DNA of 38,508 nucleotides from DASUZB01 sp036377075 (GTDB lineage: Bacteria; Actinomycetota; CALGFH01): the NCBI GenBank assembly GCA_036377075.1, contig DASUZB010000056.1, positions 1 to 38,508 of the forward strand, read 5' to 3'. Shown here piece by piece: positions 1 to 8,013 of the stretch. The first letter of the stretch is position 1, and each line of letters begins with the position of its first letter. The translations under genes and the position numbers were made by a program. Below the pieces are notes generated by a model. That model searched no databases and was not told the DNA's origin. It saw only the letters and a program-made list of their open reading frames with translations.

Positions 1-27
1 CCGGGGGGGCGCTCCCCGCCCCCCCGG
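1..27. repeat. GC hairpin inside dnaE2
   Basis: Positions 1-11 (CCGGGGGGGCG) pair perfectly with 17-27 around the 5-nt loop 12-16. The repeat lies in frame within dnaE2 and encodes a Gly/Pro-rich stretch. A related G-run/C-run hairpin lies in the same gene near 1220-1240. The left side may be cut by the window edge. Confidence 0.6.
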
Positions 28-1507
28 TGAAGACCTCCCCCTCCTTCGCCCACGCGTCCACCTGGCCCTGGCCGTACCCGAGCGCCTTGCCCAAATCGCG
101 CACTGCCGAGCGTGGCCGGTAGGTGATCACGTTGGCGACCTGGGCGGCCCGCTCGCGGCCGTAGCGCCCGTAGACGTACTGGATCACCTCCTCGCGGCGG
201 CCGGCCTCGATGTCCAGGTCGATGTCTGGCGGGCCGTCGCGCTCGGGCGAGAGGAAGCGCTCGAACAGCAGCCCGAGCGAGACGGCGTCGGCCTTGGTGA
301 TGCCCAGCGCGTAGCAGACGGCCGAGTTGGCCGCCGAGCCGCGGCCCTGGCAGTAGATGTCCTCGCGGAGGCAGAACTGCACGATGTCCCAGACGATCAG
401 GAAGTAGCCGGGGAAGCCGAGCTGCTCGATCATGGCCAGCTCGTGGCCGATCTGGCGCCAGGCGCCCTCGACCCGCTCGGCGCCCCTGGGGCCGTAGCGC
501 CGCGCCGCGCCGCGCTCCGCCAGCTCGCGCAGCCAGCTCATCTCGGTGTGGCCGGCGGGGACGGGGAAGTCGGGCAGCTTCGGCGCGACCAGCTGCAGGT
601 CGAAGGCGAGGGCGCGGCCCAGCTCGGCGGCCCGCTCCACCACGCCGGGGTAGCGGGCCAGGCGGGCGGCCTGCTCCGCCCCGGAGCGCAGGTGCGCCGT
701 TGCCGCCGCCGGCAGCCAGCCGTCCAGCTCGTCGAGGGGGCGGCGGGCGCGGACGGCGGCGAGGGCGGTGGCGAGCCGGCGGCGGCCGGGCACCGCGTAG
801 TGGACGTTGTTGGTCGCCACCACCTCTACGTGGGCACTACTTGCGAGCCGGACAAGGGCGTCGTTGCGGGCCGAGTCGAGCGGGTCGCCGTGGTCCGAGA
901 CCTCCACCGCGAGGTTCTCCCGGCCGAACGCGGCCACCAGCCGGTCGAGCGCGGCGGCGGCGGCCGCCGGGCCGTGCCGCTCGAGCGCCCGCGGCACCGC
1001 CCCCTTGCGGCAGCCGGTGAGCACGAGCCAGTGGCCGCCGTGCAGCTCGGCGAGCCGGCCCAGGTCGTGCCGCGGCGCGCCCTTGGCCCCGGCCATCTGC
1101 GCCGCCGAGATCGCCCGGCAGAGCCGCGCGTACCCCTGCGGGTCCCGCGCGAGGACCACCAGGTGCTCCCCGGGCGGATCGGCCGTCCCAGCCCGGGGTC
1201 GCATCATTGGGGGGGTCCGGGGGGGCGCTTTTTGCCCCCCTGGTGGATCAATCCGCCCACCCGGTGGACCAATCCGCCTCCCCGGTGGATCAAGCCCCAA
1301 TTCAGCCCCAAATACCGTCCGCAAACCGGCCGCCCGTGCCGCCTCGGCGAAGCGGACCACGCCGTACATGCCCTCGTGGTCGGTGAGGGCCAGTGCTTCC
1401 AGGCCGAGCCGGGCCGCCTCCCCGACCAGCTCCTCCGGGTGGGAGGCCCCGTCGAGGAAGCTGAAATTGGAGTGGCAGTGCAGCTCGGCGTACGGGATGC
1501 CCGCCAT
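1..1507 (-). CDS. dnaE2: Error-prone DNA polymerase DnaE2 (N-terminal part, cut by window edge)
   Basis: DnaE2 is the C-family polymerase of the SOS mutasome and makes mutations during translesion synthesis with ImuA' and ImuB. About 502 residues are visible and the frame is open to the left edge. The start MAGIPYAELHCHSNFSFLDG is the PHP-domain opening, followed by ALTDHEGMYGVVRF; further on, DPPGEHLVVLARDPQGYARL, the QGRGSAANSAVCYALG block and the PDIDLDIE motif of the polymerase core are readable. The ATG at 1507 is chosen because it begins exactly at the PHP motif. A LexA box lies 10 bp upstream. Odd: about 30 Pro/Gly-rich residues (DPPGRRIGPPGGRIDPPGGQ and on) interrupt the PHP domain after FGAELGL, and another G/P-rich stretch begins at the window edge. 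Identity is firm; the missing C-terminus cannot be judged. Confidence 0.95.
   Translation of the reverse strand, partial: MAGIPYAELHCHSNFSFLDGASHPEELVGEAARLGLEALALTDHEGMYGVVRFAEAARAAGLRTVFGAELGLDPPGRRIGPPGGRIDPPGGQKAPPRTPPMMRPRAGTADPPGEHLVVLARDPQGYARLCRAISAAQMAGAKGAPRHDLGRLAELHGGHWLVLTGCRKGAVPRALERHGPAAAAAALDRLVAAFGRENLAVEVSDHGDPLDSARNDALVRLASSAHVEVVATNNVHYAVPGRRRLATALAAVRARRPLDELDGWLPAAATAHLRSGAEQAARLARYPGVVERAAELGRALAFDLQLVAPKLPDFPVPAGHTEMSWLRELAERGAARRYGPRGAERVEGAWRQIGHELAMIEQLGFPGYFLIVWDIVQFCLREDIYCQGRGSAANSAVCYALGITKADAVSLGLLFERFLSPERDGPPDIDLDIEAGRREEVIQYVYGRYGRERAAQVANVITYRPRSAVRDLGKALGYGQGQVDAWAKEGEVFTGGAGSAPP
1209..1298. repeat. G-run hairpin plus 21-bp tandem repeat inside dnaE2
   Basis: Two G7 runs (1209-1215 and 1219-1225) are followed by a C6 run. 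GGGGGGC at 1220-1226 pairs with GCCCCCC at 1234-1240 across a T-rich loop. A 21-bp unit then repeats at 1240-1260, 1261-1281 and, partly, 1282-1298 (core GGTGGAYCAATCCGCC). On the minus strand it encodes repeated PPGGRID-like residues. Because 21 is a multiple of three, copies can be gained or lost without breaking the polymerase frame. Confidence 0.75.
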
Positions 1508-1818
1508 GGCCACATCATCGAACGTACGTTCGACTACGACAATGGCAAGACCCGGCGAGCGCGTCTCGTTGATTCGCCGTAGCGCCGCTGCGCTGTTCTT
1601 CATGGTACGGCGCAGGTAACCCCGATACACTGACCGAGCCCACGCTTGAAGGCAGTCGCCCGAGACCGCTCGGAGCCGCCGAGTGGGCAGCTCGACGAGC
1701 CGACGCGTACTCGGGGGGGCGACGCGTATGGGGGCCTGCATCTCCGACCGGCTCCACCTCCAGACCGGCCCCTCCCGTTCCAGAGCACGCCGCCTGGGGC
1801 CGGCCTGACGGAGCCGTC
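1508..1818. other. Divergent intergenic region dnaE2 / polysaccharide operon
   Basis: This 311-bp stretch separates dnaE2 (leftward) from the AsnB-like gene (rightward). It holds the LexA box at 1518-1533. A possible -10 for the operon, TACACT, is at 1626-1631, but I see no good -35. The 9-mer CGACGCGTA occurs twice, at 1701-1709 and 1720-1728, in a G-rich context. GGAG five bases before the ATG at 1819 is the likely ribosome binding site. Open frames here on either strand show no recognisable protein. Confidence 0.5.
1518..1533. promoter_or_regulatory. LexA (SOS) box of dnaE2
   Basis: TCGAACGTACGTTCGA is a perfect 16-bp palindrome matching the actinobacterial LexA consensus TCGAAC-N4-GTTCGA. 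It ends 10 bp before the dnaE2 ATG, so the promoter must lie very close to the start codon and the transcript may be leaderless. The second box in the window, before imuA', has almost the same geometry. Confidence 0.92.
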
Positions 1819-3717
1819 ATGTGTGGAATCCTCGGTACCTACAACATCCCCGTGAGCGACCGGCGGTTCGCCGCCATGTCCGACGCCATCGCCCACCGCG
1901 GCCCCGACGCCGAGGGCAGCTGGAAGAGCCCTGACGGGCGCGCCCGCCTCGGCCACCGGCGCCTGTCGATCATCGACCTGTCCGCGGCGGCCAACCAGCC
2001 GTTCGTCAAGGACGGCCTGGTCATGGTCTACAACGGGGAGCTGTACAACTACCGCGAGCTGCAGGCCGAGCTGCGCGCCGCCGGGGTTCGCTTCCGCACC
2101 GCTTCGGACACCGAGGTGGCGCTCGAGGCGTGGCGGCGCTGGGGCCCGGCGAGCCTGCGCCGCATGCGCGGGATGTTCGCCTTCGCCCTGTTCGACCAGC
2201 GCGCCGGCACCCTGACGCTGGTCCGCGACCACTTCGGCATCAAGCCGCTGTTCTACACGGCGCGGGACGGCGGCGTCGCCTTCGCCTCCGAGCTCAAGGG
2301 GCTGCGGCCGCTGCTCGGCGACAGCCCCAAGGTCGACCCGACCGCCGTCGTCGCCTCGCTGATGTACTACTGGATCCCCGAGGACCACTGCGTCTACCAG
2401 GACGTCCACAAGCTGCCGCCGGGCTGCTGGCTGCAGGTCGACGCGGACGGCCGGCAGCGGCTCGAGCGCTGGTACGACCCGGCCGCCGAGCTGGCGGCCC
2501 CGAGCGGCCGCCGCGTGGACGTGGCGGCCCTACGCGAGGTGCTGGAGGACTCGATCGCCGCCCACCTGGTCGCCGACGTGCCGATCTCCACCTTCCTCTC
2601 GGGCGGGCTCGACTCCAGCCTGATCACCGTGCTCGCCGCCCGCCACAACCGGGACATCGACAGCTACACCATCTCGTTCCGGCCCGAGGACCGGCGCTTC
2701 GAGGCGATGCCCGACGACCTCTCCTACGCGCGCCGGTTGGCCGCCAAGCACGGCATCGCGCTGCACGAGGTCGAGATCGCGCCCGACGTCGCCGACCTGC
2801 TGCCGCGCATGGTCCACACGCTCGACGAGCCGATCGGCGACGCCGCCGCCATCAACGCCTACCTGATCTGCCAGGCGGCCAGGGAGGCCGGCGTCAAGGT
2901 GCTGCTGTCCGGCATGGGCGCCGACGAGCTGTTCGGCGGCTACCGCAAGCACTACGCCAACCTGCTGGCGGGCCGCTACCGGCGCCTGCCCGGCGCCCTG
3001 CGCCGCGGCGTGGTCGAGCCGGCGGTCGCTGCGCTGCCCGTCGCCGGCCGCCGCCGCGGCTACCGCTCGGTGCGCTGGGCCAAGCGCTTCGTCGCCTTCG
3101 CCGGCCAGCCGGAGGAGGCGGCGTTCCGCCGCAGCTACACCCACTACGACGTCGGCGAGCTGCACGAGCTGCTCGACCCGGAGCTGTGGCCGTCGGTCGA
3201 CCAGCTGGTCGAGGAGCACGCCGCCGTCTACGCCGAGGGACCGGCCGACGACCAGGTCAACCGCATGTGCTACACCGACACGCGGATGTTCCTGGCCGGG
3301 CTCAACCTGGCCTACACCGACCGGGCCAGCATGGCGGCCTCCACCGAGGTGCGCGTCCCCTACGTCGACAAGGAGGTGGCCGCGGCCGCCTTCGCCATTC
3401 CGGGGAGCGCCAAGATCGCCGGCAGGGAGCGCAAGGCGATCCTCAAGCAGGCGGCCGAGGCCTGGCTGCCGCGGGAGATCATCTACCGCCCCAAGGGCCT
3501 GTTCAGCGCGCCGCTGCGGGCCTGGATCCGGCGCGACCTGGCCGACATGGTCGAGGACCTGGTGGCGGGCGGGACCCTGGTCACCAGCGGCCTGCTCGAC
3601 AAGCAGGTGGTCCGCGGCATGATCGACGACGACCGCCGCGGCGCGGCCGACCGCTCCAAGGAGATCTGGCAGCTCCTTACCCTAGAGGTCTGGTACCGAC
3701 AGCAGCGTGGCGAGTGA
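1819..3717 (+). CDS. AsnB-like glutamine-hydrolysing amidotransferase
   Basis: Class II glutamine amidotransferases of the asparagine synthase family release ammonia from glutamine and pass it to an adenylylated carboxylate. The protein (632 residues) starts MCGILGTYN, so the nucleophile Cys2 is present; RHRGPDAEG-like and LYNYREL motifs of the glutaminase domain follow. The PP-loop SGGLDSS at about residues 261-267 marks the synthase domain. The start is fixed by Cys2, with GGAG just upstream. It is the first gene of a tight operon with sugar-nucleotide and polysaccharide genes. In such loci AsnB homologues (for example WbpS in Pseudomonas O-antigen clusters) amidate uronic acids, so I infer sugar amidation rather than housekeeping asparagine synthesis; the true substrate is not visible from sequence. 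Confidence 0.9.
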   Translation: MCGILGTYNIPVSDRRFAAMSDAIAHRGPDAEGSWKSPDGRARLGHRRLSIIDLSAAANQPFVKDGLVMVYNGELYNYRELQAELRAAGVRFRTASDTEVALEAWRRWGPASLRRMRGMFAFALFDQRAGTLTLVRDHFGIKPLFYTARDGGVAFASELKGLRPLLGDSPKVDPTAVVASLMYYWIPEDHCVYQDVHKLPPGCWLQVDADGRQRLERWYDPAAELAAPSGRRVDVAALREVLEDSIAAHLVADVPISTFLSGGLDSSLITVLAARHNRDIDSYTISFRPEDRRFEAMPDDLSYARRLAAKHGIALHEVEIAPDVADLLPRMVHTLDEPIGDAAAINAYLICQAAREAGVKVLLSGMGADELFGGYRKHYANLLAGRYRRLPGALRRGVVEPAVAALPVAGRRRGYRSVRWAKRFVAFAGQPEEAAFRRSYTHYDVGELHELLDPELWPSVDQLVEEHAAVYAEGPADDQVNRMCYTDTRMFLAGLNLAYTDRASMAASTEVRVPYVDKEVAAAAFAIPGSAKIAGRERKAILKQAAEAWLPREIIYRPKGLFSAPLRAWIRRDLADMVEDLVAGGTLVTSGLLDKQVVRGMIDDDRRGAADRSKEIWQLLTLEVWYRQQRGE

Positions 3718-3718
3718 C

Positions 3719-5989
3719 ATGAAGCAGATCGCGCAGAACTACAAGTCCGGCGAGCTGGTCCTGCTCGACGTGCCGGTGCCCACCTGCCGGCCGGGCGGGG
3801 TGCTGGTGCGCACGCGCTTCTCGCTGATCTCCACCGGCACCGAGATGATGAAGATCACCGAGAGCAAGCTGTCGCTGCTCGGCAAGGCGCGCGCCCGGCC
3901 CGACCAGGTGAAGAAGGTCATGCAGTCGGTGTCGCAGCAGGGGCTGCTGGCGACCTACCGCAAGGTCTCCGACCGGCTCGACTCCTGGACGCCGCTCGGC
4001 TACTCGCTGTGCGGCGAGGTCGTCGAGGTGGGCGCGGGCGTCGAGGAGCTCACCGTCGGGCAGCGGGTCGCCTGCGCCGGCAACCTCTACGCCGTCCACG
4101 CCGAGTACAACTGGGTGCCGATCAACCTCTGCGTGCCGGTGCCGGACGGGGTACGCGACGAGCACGCCGCGTTCACCACCGTCGGCGCCATCGCCATGCA
4201 GGGCTACCGGCAGTCCGACGCGAAGCTGGGCGAGACCGCCCTGGTCATCGGCCTCGGCCTGGTCGGCCAGCTGCTGGTGCAGATCCTGCGCGCCGCCGGG
4301 GTCGGCGTGGTCGGCTTCGACCCGTCCGCGGAGCGCTGCCGGCTGGCCGAGCGCATGGGCGCCGCCGCCTGCGGCTCGCCCGAGGAGCCCGGCCGCGGCC
4401 CGGTGGTGGAGGCGCTCGCCGCCCTCAGCGACGGCGCCGGCGCCGACCACGTGTTCATCACCGCCGGCGGCGACACCAACCAGCCCGTCGAGCTGGCCGC
4501 CGAGCTGGCGCGCGACCGCGCCCGCGTGGTCGACATCGGCAAGACCCGGCTCGACCTGCCCTGGAAGGACTACTACGCCAAGGAGCTGGAGGTCCGCTTC
4601 TCGCGCTCCTACGGCCCCGGCCGCTACGACCCCACCTACGAGGAGGGCGGGGTCGACTACCCGATCGGCTACGTGCGCTGGACCGAGCGGCGCAACCTGC
4701 GCAGCTTCGTCGACCTGCTGGCCGGCGGGCAGCTCGACATGGAACCGCTGGTCTCCGCCGTGCTGCCGTTCGACGACGCGGTCGCGGCCTACGGCCGCAT
4801 CCAGAACGGCGAGCAGCGCGGCGTCGGCATGCTGTTCCGCTACCCGGCCGAGCCGCCGCTGCGGCGCCGCCTGGTCGGCACCCCGCCCGCGCCGGCGGGC
4901 CGCCGGGTGCCCGCGGCGCAGCCGGTGGTGCGGCTCGGGGTGATCGGGGCGGGCAACTACGCGACCAGCATGCTCCTGCCGCACCTGCGCGGGCGCGACG
5001 ACCTGCGGCTGGTCGAGGTGGCGACCGCGACCGGGCTGTCCGCGGCCAACGTGCGGCGCAAGTTCGGCTTCGAGCGCTTCTCCACCGACTACCGCGGCCT
5101 GCTCGCCGACGAGGCGATCACCGCGGTGCTGATCGCCACCAGGCACCACGCCCACGCGGCGATGGTCTGCGAGGCGCTGCGTGCCGGCAAGGCGGTGTTC
5201 GTCGAGAAGCCCCTCGCCGTCTCCCCGGAGCAGCTCGAGGCGATCGTCGCGGCGGTCGAGGAGAGCGGCAACGACCGCCTCATGGTCGGCTACAACCGCC
5301 GCTTCGCGCCCCTGCTGGTGGAGCTGAAGCGCGCCTGGGGCGAGCGGGCCGGCCCGCTGCAGCTGCGCTACGACGTCAACGCCGGCCGGCTGGAGGCCGA
5401 CAGCTGGTACGGCAACGCCGAGGAGGGCTCCCGCCTGGTCGGCGAGGGGTGCCACTTCGTCGACACGGTCTCCTGGTGGCTGGGGGACGACCCGGTCGAG
5501 GTGTTCGCCAGCGCCACCGCCGCCGACCCCGACGACACCACCAGCACGCTGGTGTACCCCGACGGCTCGGTGGCGACCATCGCCTACCAGACCCGCGGCG
5601 ACCCGCGCGCGCCCAAGGAGCTGCTGCAGGTCAGCGGCGACGGCAAGCTGGCACGGCTGCTCAACTTCCAGCGCACCGAGCTGTGGCGCGCCGGCCGCCG
5701 GCAGGGCCACCGTGCCCGCGGCGGCATCGACAAGGGCCAGCGGCAGGAACTGGACGCCTTCGTGCGCGCCGTGGCCGAGGCGCGGCCCATGCCGGTGCCG
5801 CTGGCGTCCCTGCTGGCCACCACGCGCGCCACCTTCGCGGCCAGCCGCAGCCTGCGCAGCCGCCGCCTGGAGCCGGTCGCATGGGCGCCCCCGGCACCCT
5901 CCCCGAACGGGGAGGCCAACGGGTACGCCGAGGCGGCGGGGTCCACGGCGCGCGCGGCCGCCCCGGGGAACGGGGACGCGACCGGATGA
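3719..5989 (+). CDS. Zinc-type alcohol dehydrogenase / Gfo-Idh-MocA oxidoreductase fusion
   Basis: The protein (about 756 residues) joins two NAD(P)-dependent oxidoreductases. Residues 1 to about 370 form an MDR alcohol dehydrogenase (PLGYSLCGEVVEVGAGVEEL, then a Rossmann segment VIGLGLVGQLLVQ). From about residue 403 a Gfo/Idh/MocA domain begins (VVRLGVIGAGNYATSMLLPHL) with the family EKP motif (AVFVEKPLAV near 494). Such fusions are typical of exopolysaccharide and O-antigen loci and probably oxidise a sugar or sugar nucleotide; the substrate is unknown. ATG 3719 follows the amidotransferase stop by 1 nt and gives MKQIAQNYKSGE, the usual family start; an in-frame GTG at 3707 is the alternative. 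The end overlaps the next gene by 4 nt (ATGA), implying translational coupling. Confidence 0.88.
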   Translation: MKQIAQNYKSGELVLLDVPVPTCRPGGVLVRTRFSLISTGTEMMKITESKLSLLGKARARPDQVKKVMQSVSQQGLLATYRKVSDRLDSWTPLGYSLCGEVVEVGAGVEELTVGQRVACAGNLYAVHAEYNWVPINLCVPVPDGVRDEHAAFTTVGAIAMQGYRQSDAKLGETALVIGLGLVGQLLVQILRAAGVGVVGFDPSAERCRLAERMGAAACGSPEEPGRGPVVEALAALSDGAGADHVFITAGGDTNQPVELAAELARDRARVVDIGKTRLDLPWKDYYAKELEVRFSRSYGPGRYDPTYEEGGVDYPIGYVRWTERRNLRSFVDLLAGGQLDMEPLVSAVLPFDDAVAAYGRIQNGEQRGVGMLFRYPAEPPLRRRLVGTPPAPAGRRVPAAQPVVRLGVIGAGNYATSMLLPHLRGRDDLRLVEVATATGLSAANVRRKFGFERFSTDYRGLLADEAITAVLIATRHHAHAAMVCEALRAGKAVFVEKPLAVSPEQLEAIVAAVEESGNDRLMVGYNRRFAPLLVELKRAWGERAGPLQLRYDVNAGRLEADSWYGNAEEGSRLVGEGCHFVDTVSWWLGDDPVEVFASATAADPDDTTSTLVYPDGSVATIAYQTRGDPRAPKELLQVSGDGKLARLLNFQRTELWRAGRRQGHRARGGIDKGQRQELDAFVRAVAEARPMPVPLASLLATTRATFAASRSLRSRRLEPVAWAPPAPSPNGEANGYAEAAGSTARAAAPGNGDATG

Positions 5990-8013
5990 ACGCGCTGTGG
6001 TACGCGCGGCGGCTGGCCCGGATGTCGCCCGGCGAGGTGGTCGGGCGCGCCCGCGACGAGGCCGTCAAGCGCCGCTGGCGCGCGCGGCAGGTGCTCGACG
6101 CCGCCGCCGACCCGCTCGAGGTGCCGCCGTCCTGCGCGCCGCCGGCCACGCCGCTGCGGATCGGTGGCGAGGTGCCCGAGGAGGCCCGCGTCCGCCTCAA
6201 GGAGGCGGCCGAGGAGCTGCTCGCCGGCCGCTGGCGGGTCTTCGCCCGGCTGCGCGAGGACATGGCGCCGGCGCCCGACTGGTTCCTCGACGTCCGCACC
6301 GGCCGGCGCGCGCCCGACCGCGCCTACTGCTTCGACGTCGACCAGCGCGACGTGGCGACGGTCGGCAACGTCAAGTACGTCTGGGAGCCCTCCCGCCACC
6401 AGCACCTCACCGTGCTGGCGGCCGCCTACCACCTGAGCGGGGACGAGCGCTACGCGCTCGCCACGGACGCGCAGCTGCGCTCCTGGTGGTCGGCCAACCC
6501 GTTCCTCTCCGGCATCCACTGGACCAGCGGGATCGAGCTCGGCGTGCGGCTGCTGTCCTGGGTGTGGATCCGGCGGCTGCTGGAGGGCTGGGGCGGGGCC
6601 GCGTCGCTGTTCGAGGACAACCCCGACTTCCTGCGGCAGCTCCACCACCACCAGGAGTGGCTCGCCCACCTGCCGAGCCACGGCTCGTCGGCCAACAACC
6701 ACGTCCTGGCCGAGATGGCCGGGCAGTTCGCCGCGAGCTGCGCGTTCCCCGCCTTCGCCGAGAGCGGGGCCTGGCGCGAGCAGGGCGCCGCCGGCCTCCG
6801 GCGCGAGCTGCCGAGGCAGACGTTCGCCAGCGGGCTGAACAAGGAGCTGGCCACCGAGTACCACGGCTTCGTGCTGGAGCTCGGCCTGGCCGCGGCGCTG
6901 GAGGGCGAGGCGGCGGGCTACCCGCTCGGCGCCGCGGTGTGGGAGACCCTGCGCCGCATGGCCGACGCGCTGGCGGCCATGGTCGACGTGCGCCTGCGGC
7001 CGCCGCGCCAGAACGACGCCGACGACGGCCACGGCCTGCTGCTCGACGCGCCCGGCTACGACCGCTGGGCGTCGCTGCTGCACACCGGGGCGGTGCTGTG
7101 GGGCGCGCAGCCGTGGTGGCCGCCGCTGCCCCGGGCCGACGTCCGCACCGCCCTGTGGACCCGCCTGACCGGGCCGCTGCCGCCCCCCGCCGGGCCGCGG
7201 CCGGCGCGGCGCCCGTCGCTGTTCCTCGACGCCGGCACGGCCATCCTGCGCGACCAGGACGGCCGCGCCGACGAGCTGTGGTGCCGCGTCGACCACGGCC
7301 CGCACGGCTACCTGTCGATCGCCGCCCACGCCCACGCCGACGCGCTCGCGGTCGAGCTGCGGGTCGGCGGCGTCGACCTGCTCGCCGACCCGGGGACCTA
7401 CTGCTACGGCGCCGAGCCGGAGTGGCGCGCCTTCTTCCGCTCCACCGTCGGCCACAACACCCTCGAGGTCGACGGCGTCGACCAGTCGGTGGCGGCCGGC
7501 GCGCACCTTTGGACCCGGCACGCGCACGCCGAGCTGGAGCACCTCTCCGGGCTGGACGGCGGGCCGGTGGCCGAGTGGCGCGCCAGCCACGACGGCTACC
7601 GGCGCCTGCGCCCGCCGGTGGTGCACCAGCGCACCGTGCGCCTCGACCGGGCCGCGCGCCAGGTGGTGATCACCGACCGGCTCGACGGCGCCGGCGCTGG
7701 TCGGCTGAGGCGCGCCAGCCTGCACGACTGCCGCCTGGCCTTCCACCTCGGCCCCGAGGTCGCCTGCGAGCTGCGCGACGGCGAGGCCACCCTGCGCTGG
7801 GACGCCGACGGCAGCCACCGCGCCACCCTCAGCCTGCCCGACGGGCTCGCCTGGCAGCGCGTCGAGGGTCGGACCGATCCGCCGGCCGGCTGGTACTCGC
7901 CGGCGTTCGACGAGCGCGTCGCCACCACCACCCTGCTCGGGACCGGCCGGGTCGGCCGCGACCGGCCTCTGGTCACTGTTCTGCAACTCGAACCCGGGAG
8001 CTCGTCATCATGA
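5986..8013 (+). CDS. Heparinase II/III-type polysaccharide lyase
   Basis: This 675-residue protein matches heparinase II/III-type proteins, which cleave uronic-acid polysaccharides by beta-elimination. The N-terminal alpha/alpha toroid carries SSANNH (about 235-240) and TEYHGFV (about 288-294), the usual sites of the catalytic Asn, His and Tyr. The C-terminal beta-sandwich domain carries AHAHADALAVEL (about 446) and GTYCYGAEPEWRAFFRST followed by GHNTLEVDG. I see no signal peptide: the start is MNALWYARRLARMSPGEVV, so it may act in the cytoplasm or be exported in an unknown way. It overlaps both neighbours by 4 nt. Next to an AlgD-like enzyme, a polymannuronate-like substrate is plausible; a purely structural role in assembly is also possible, as many EPS loci carry such proteins. 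Confidence 0.86.
   Translation: MNALWYARRLARMSPGEVVGRARDEAVKRRWRARQVLDAAADPLEVPPSCAPPATPLRIGGEVPEEARVRLKEAAEELLAGRWRVFARLREDMAPAPDWFLDVRTGRRAPDRAYCFDVDQRDVATVGNVKYVWEPSRHQHLTVLAAAYHLSGDERYALATDAQLRSWWSANPFLSGIHWTSGIELGVRLLSWVWIRRLLEGWGGAASLFEDNPDFLRQLHHHQEWLAHLPSHGSSANNHVLAEMAGQFAASCAFPAFAESGAWREQGAAGLRRELPRQTFASGLNKELATEYHGFVLELGLAAALEGEAAGYPLGAAVWETLRRMADALAAMVDVRLRPPRQNDADDGHGLLLDAPGYDRWASLLHTGAVLWGAQPWWPPLPRADVRTALWTRLTGPLPPPAGPRPARRPSLFLDAGTAILRDQDGRADELWCRVDHGPHGYLSIAAHAHADALAVELRVGGVDLLADPGTYCYGAEPEWRAFFRSTVGHNTLEVDGVDQSVAAGAHLWTRHAHAELEHLSGLDGGPVAEWRASHDGYRRLRPPVVHQRTVRLDRAARQVVITDRLDGAGAGRLRRASLHDCRLAFHLGPEVACELRDGEATLRWDADGSHRATLSLPDGLAWQRVEGRTDPPAGWYSPAFDERVATTTLLGTGRVGRDRPLVTVLQLEPGSSSS

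Noticed and set aside
443..1619. Long plus-strand open frames over dnaE2
   Set aside because: They are antisense to the clear DnaE2 frame, have low-complexity Arg/Ala/Gly content and no known domain.
4009..5985. Upstream extension of the heparinase-type frame
   Set aside because: The frame is open through the dehydrogenase fusion gene but encodes Arg/Gly/Ala-rich shadow sequence; real coding starts at 5986.
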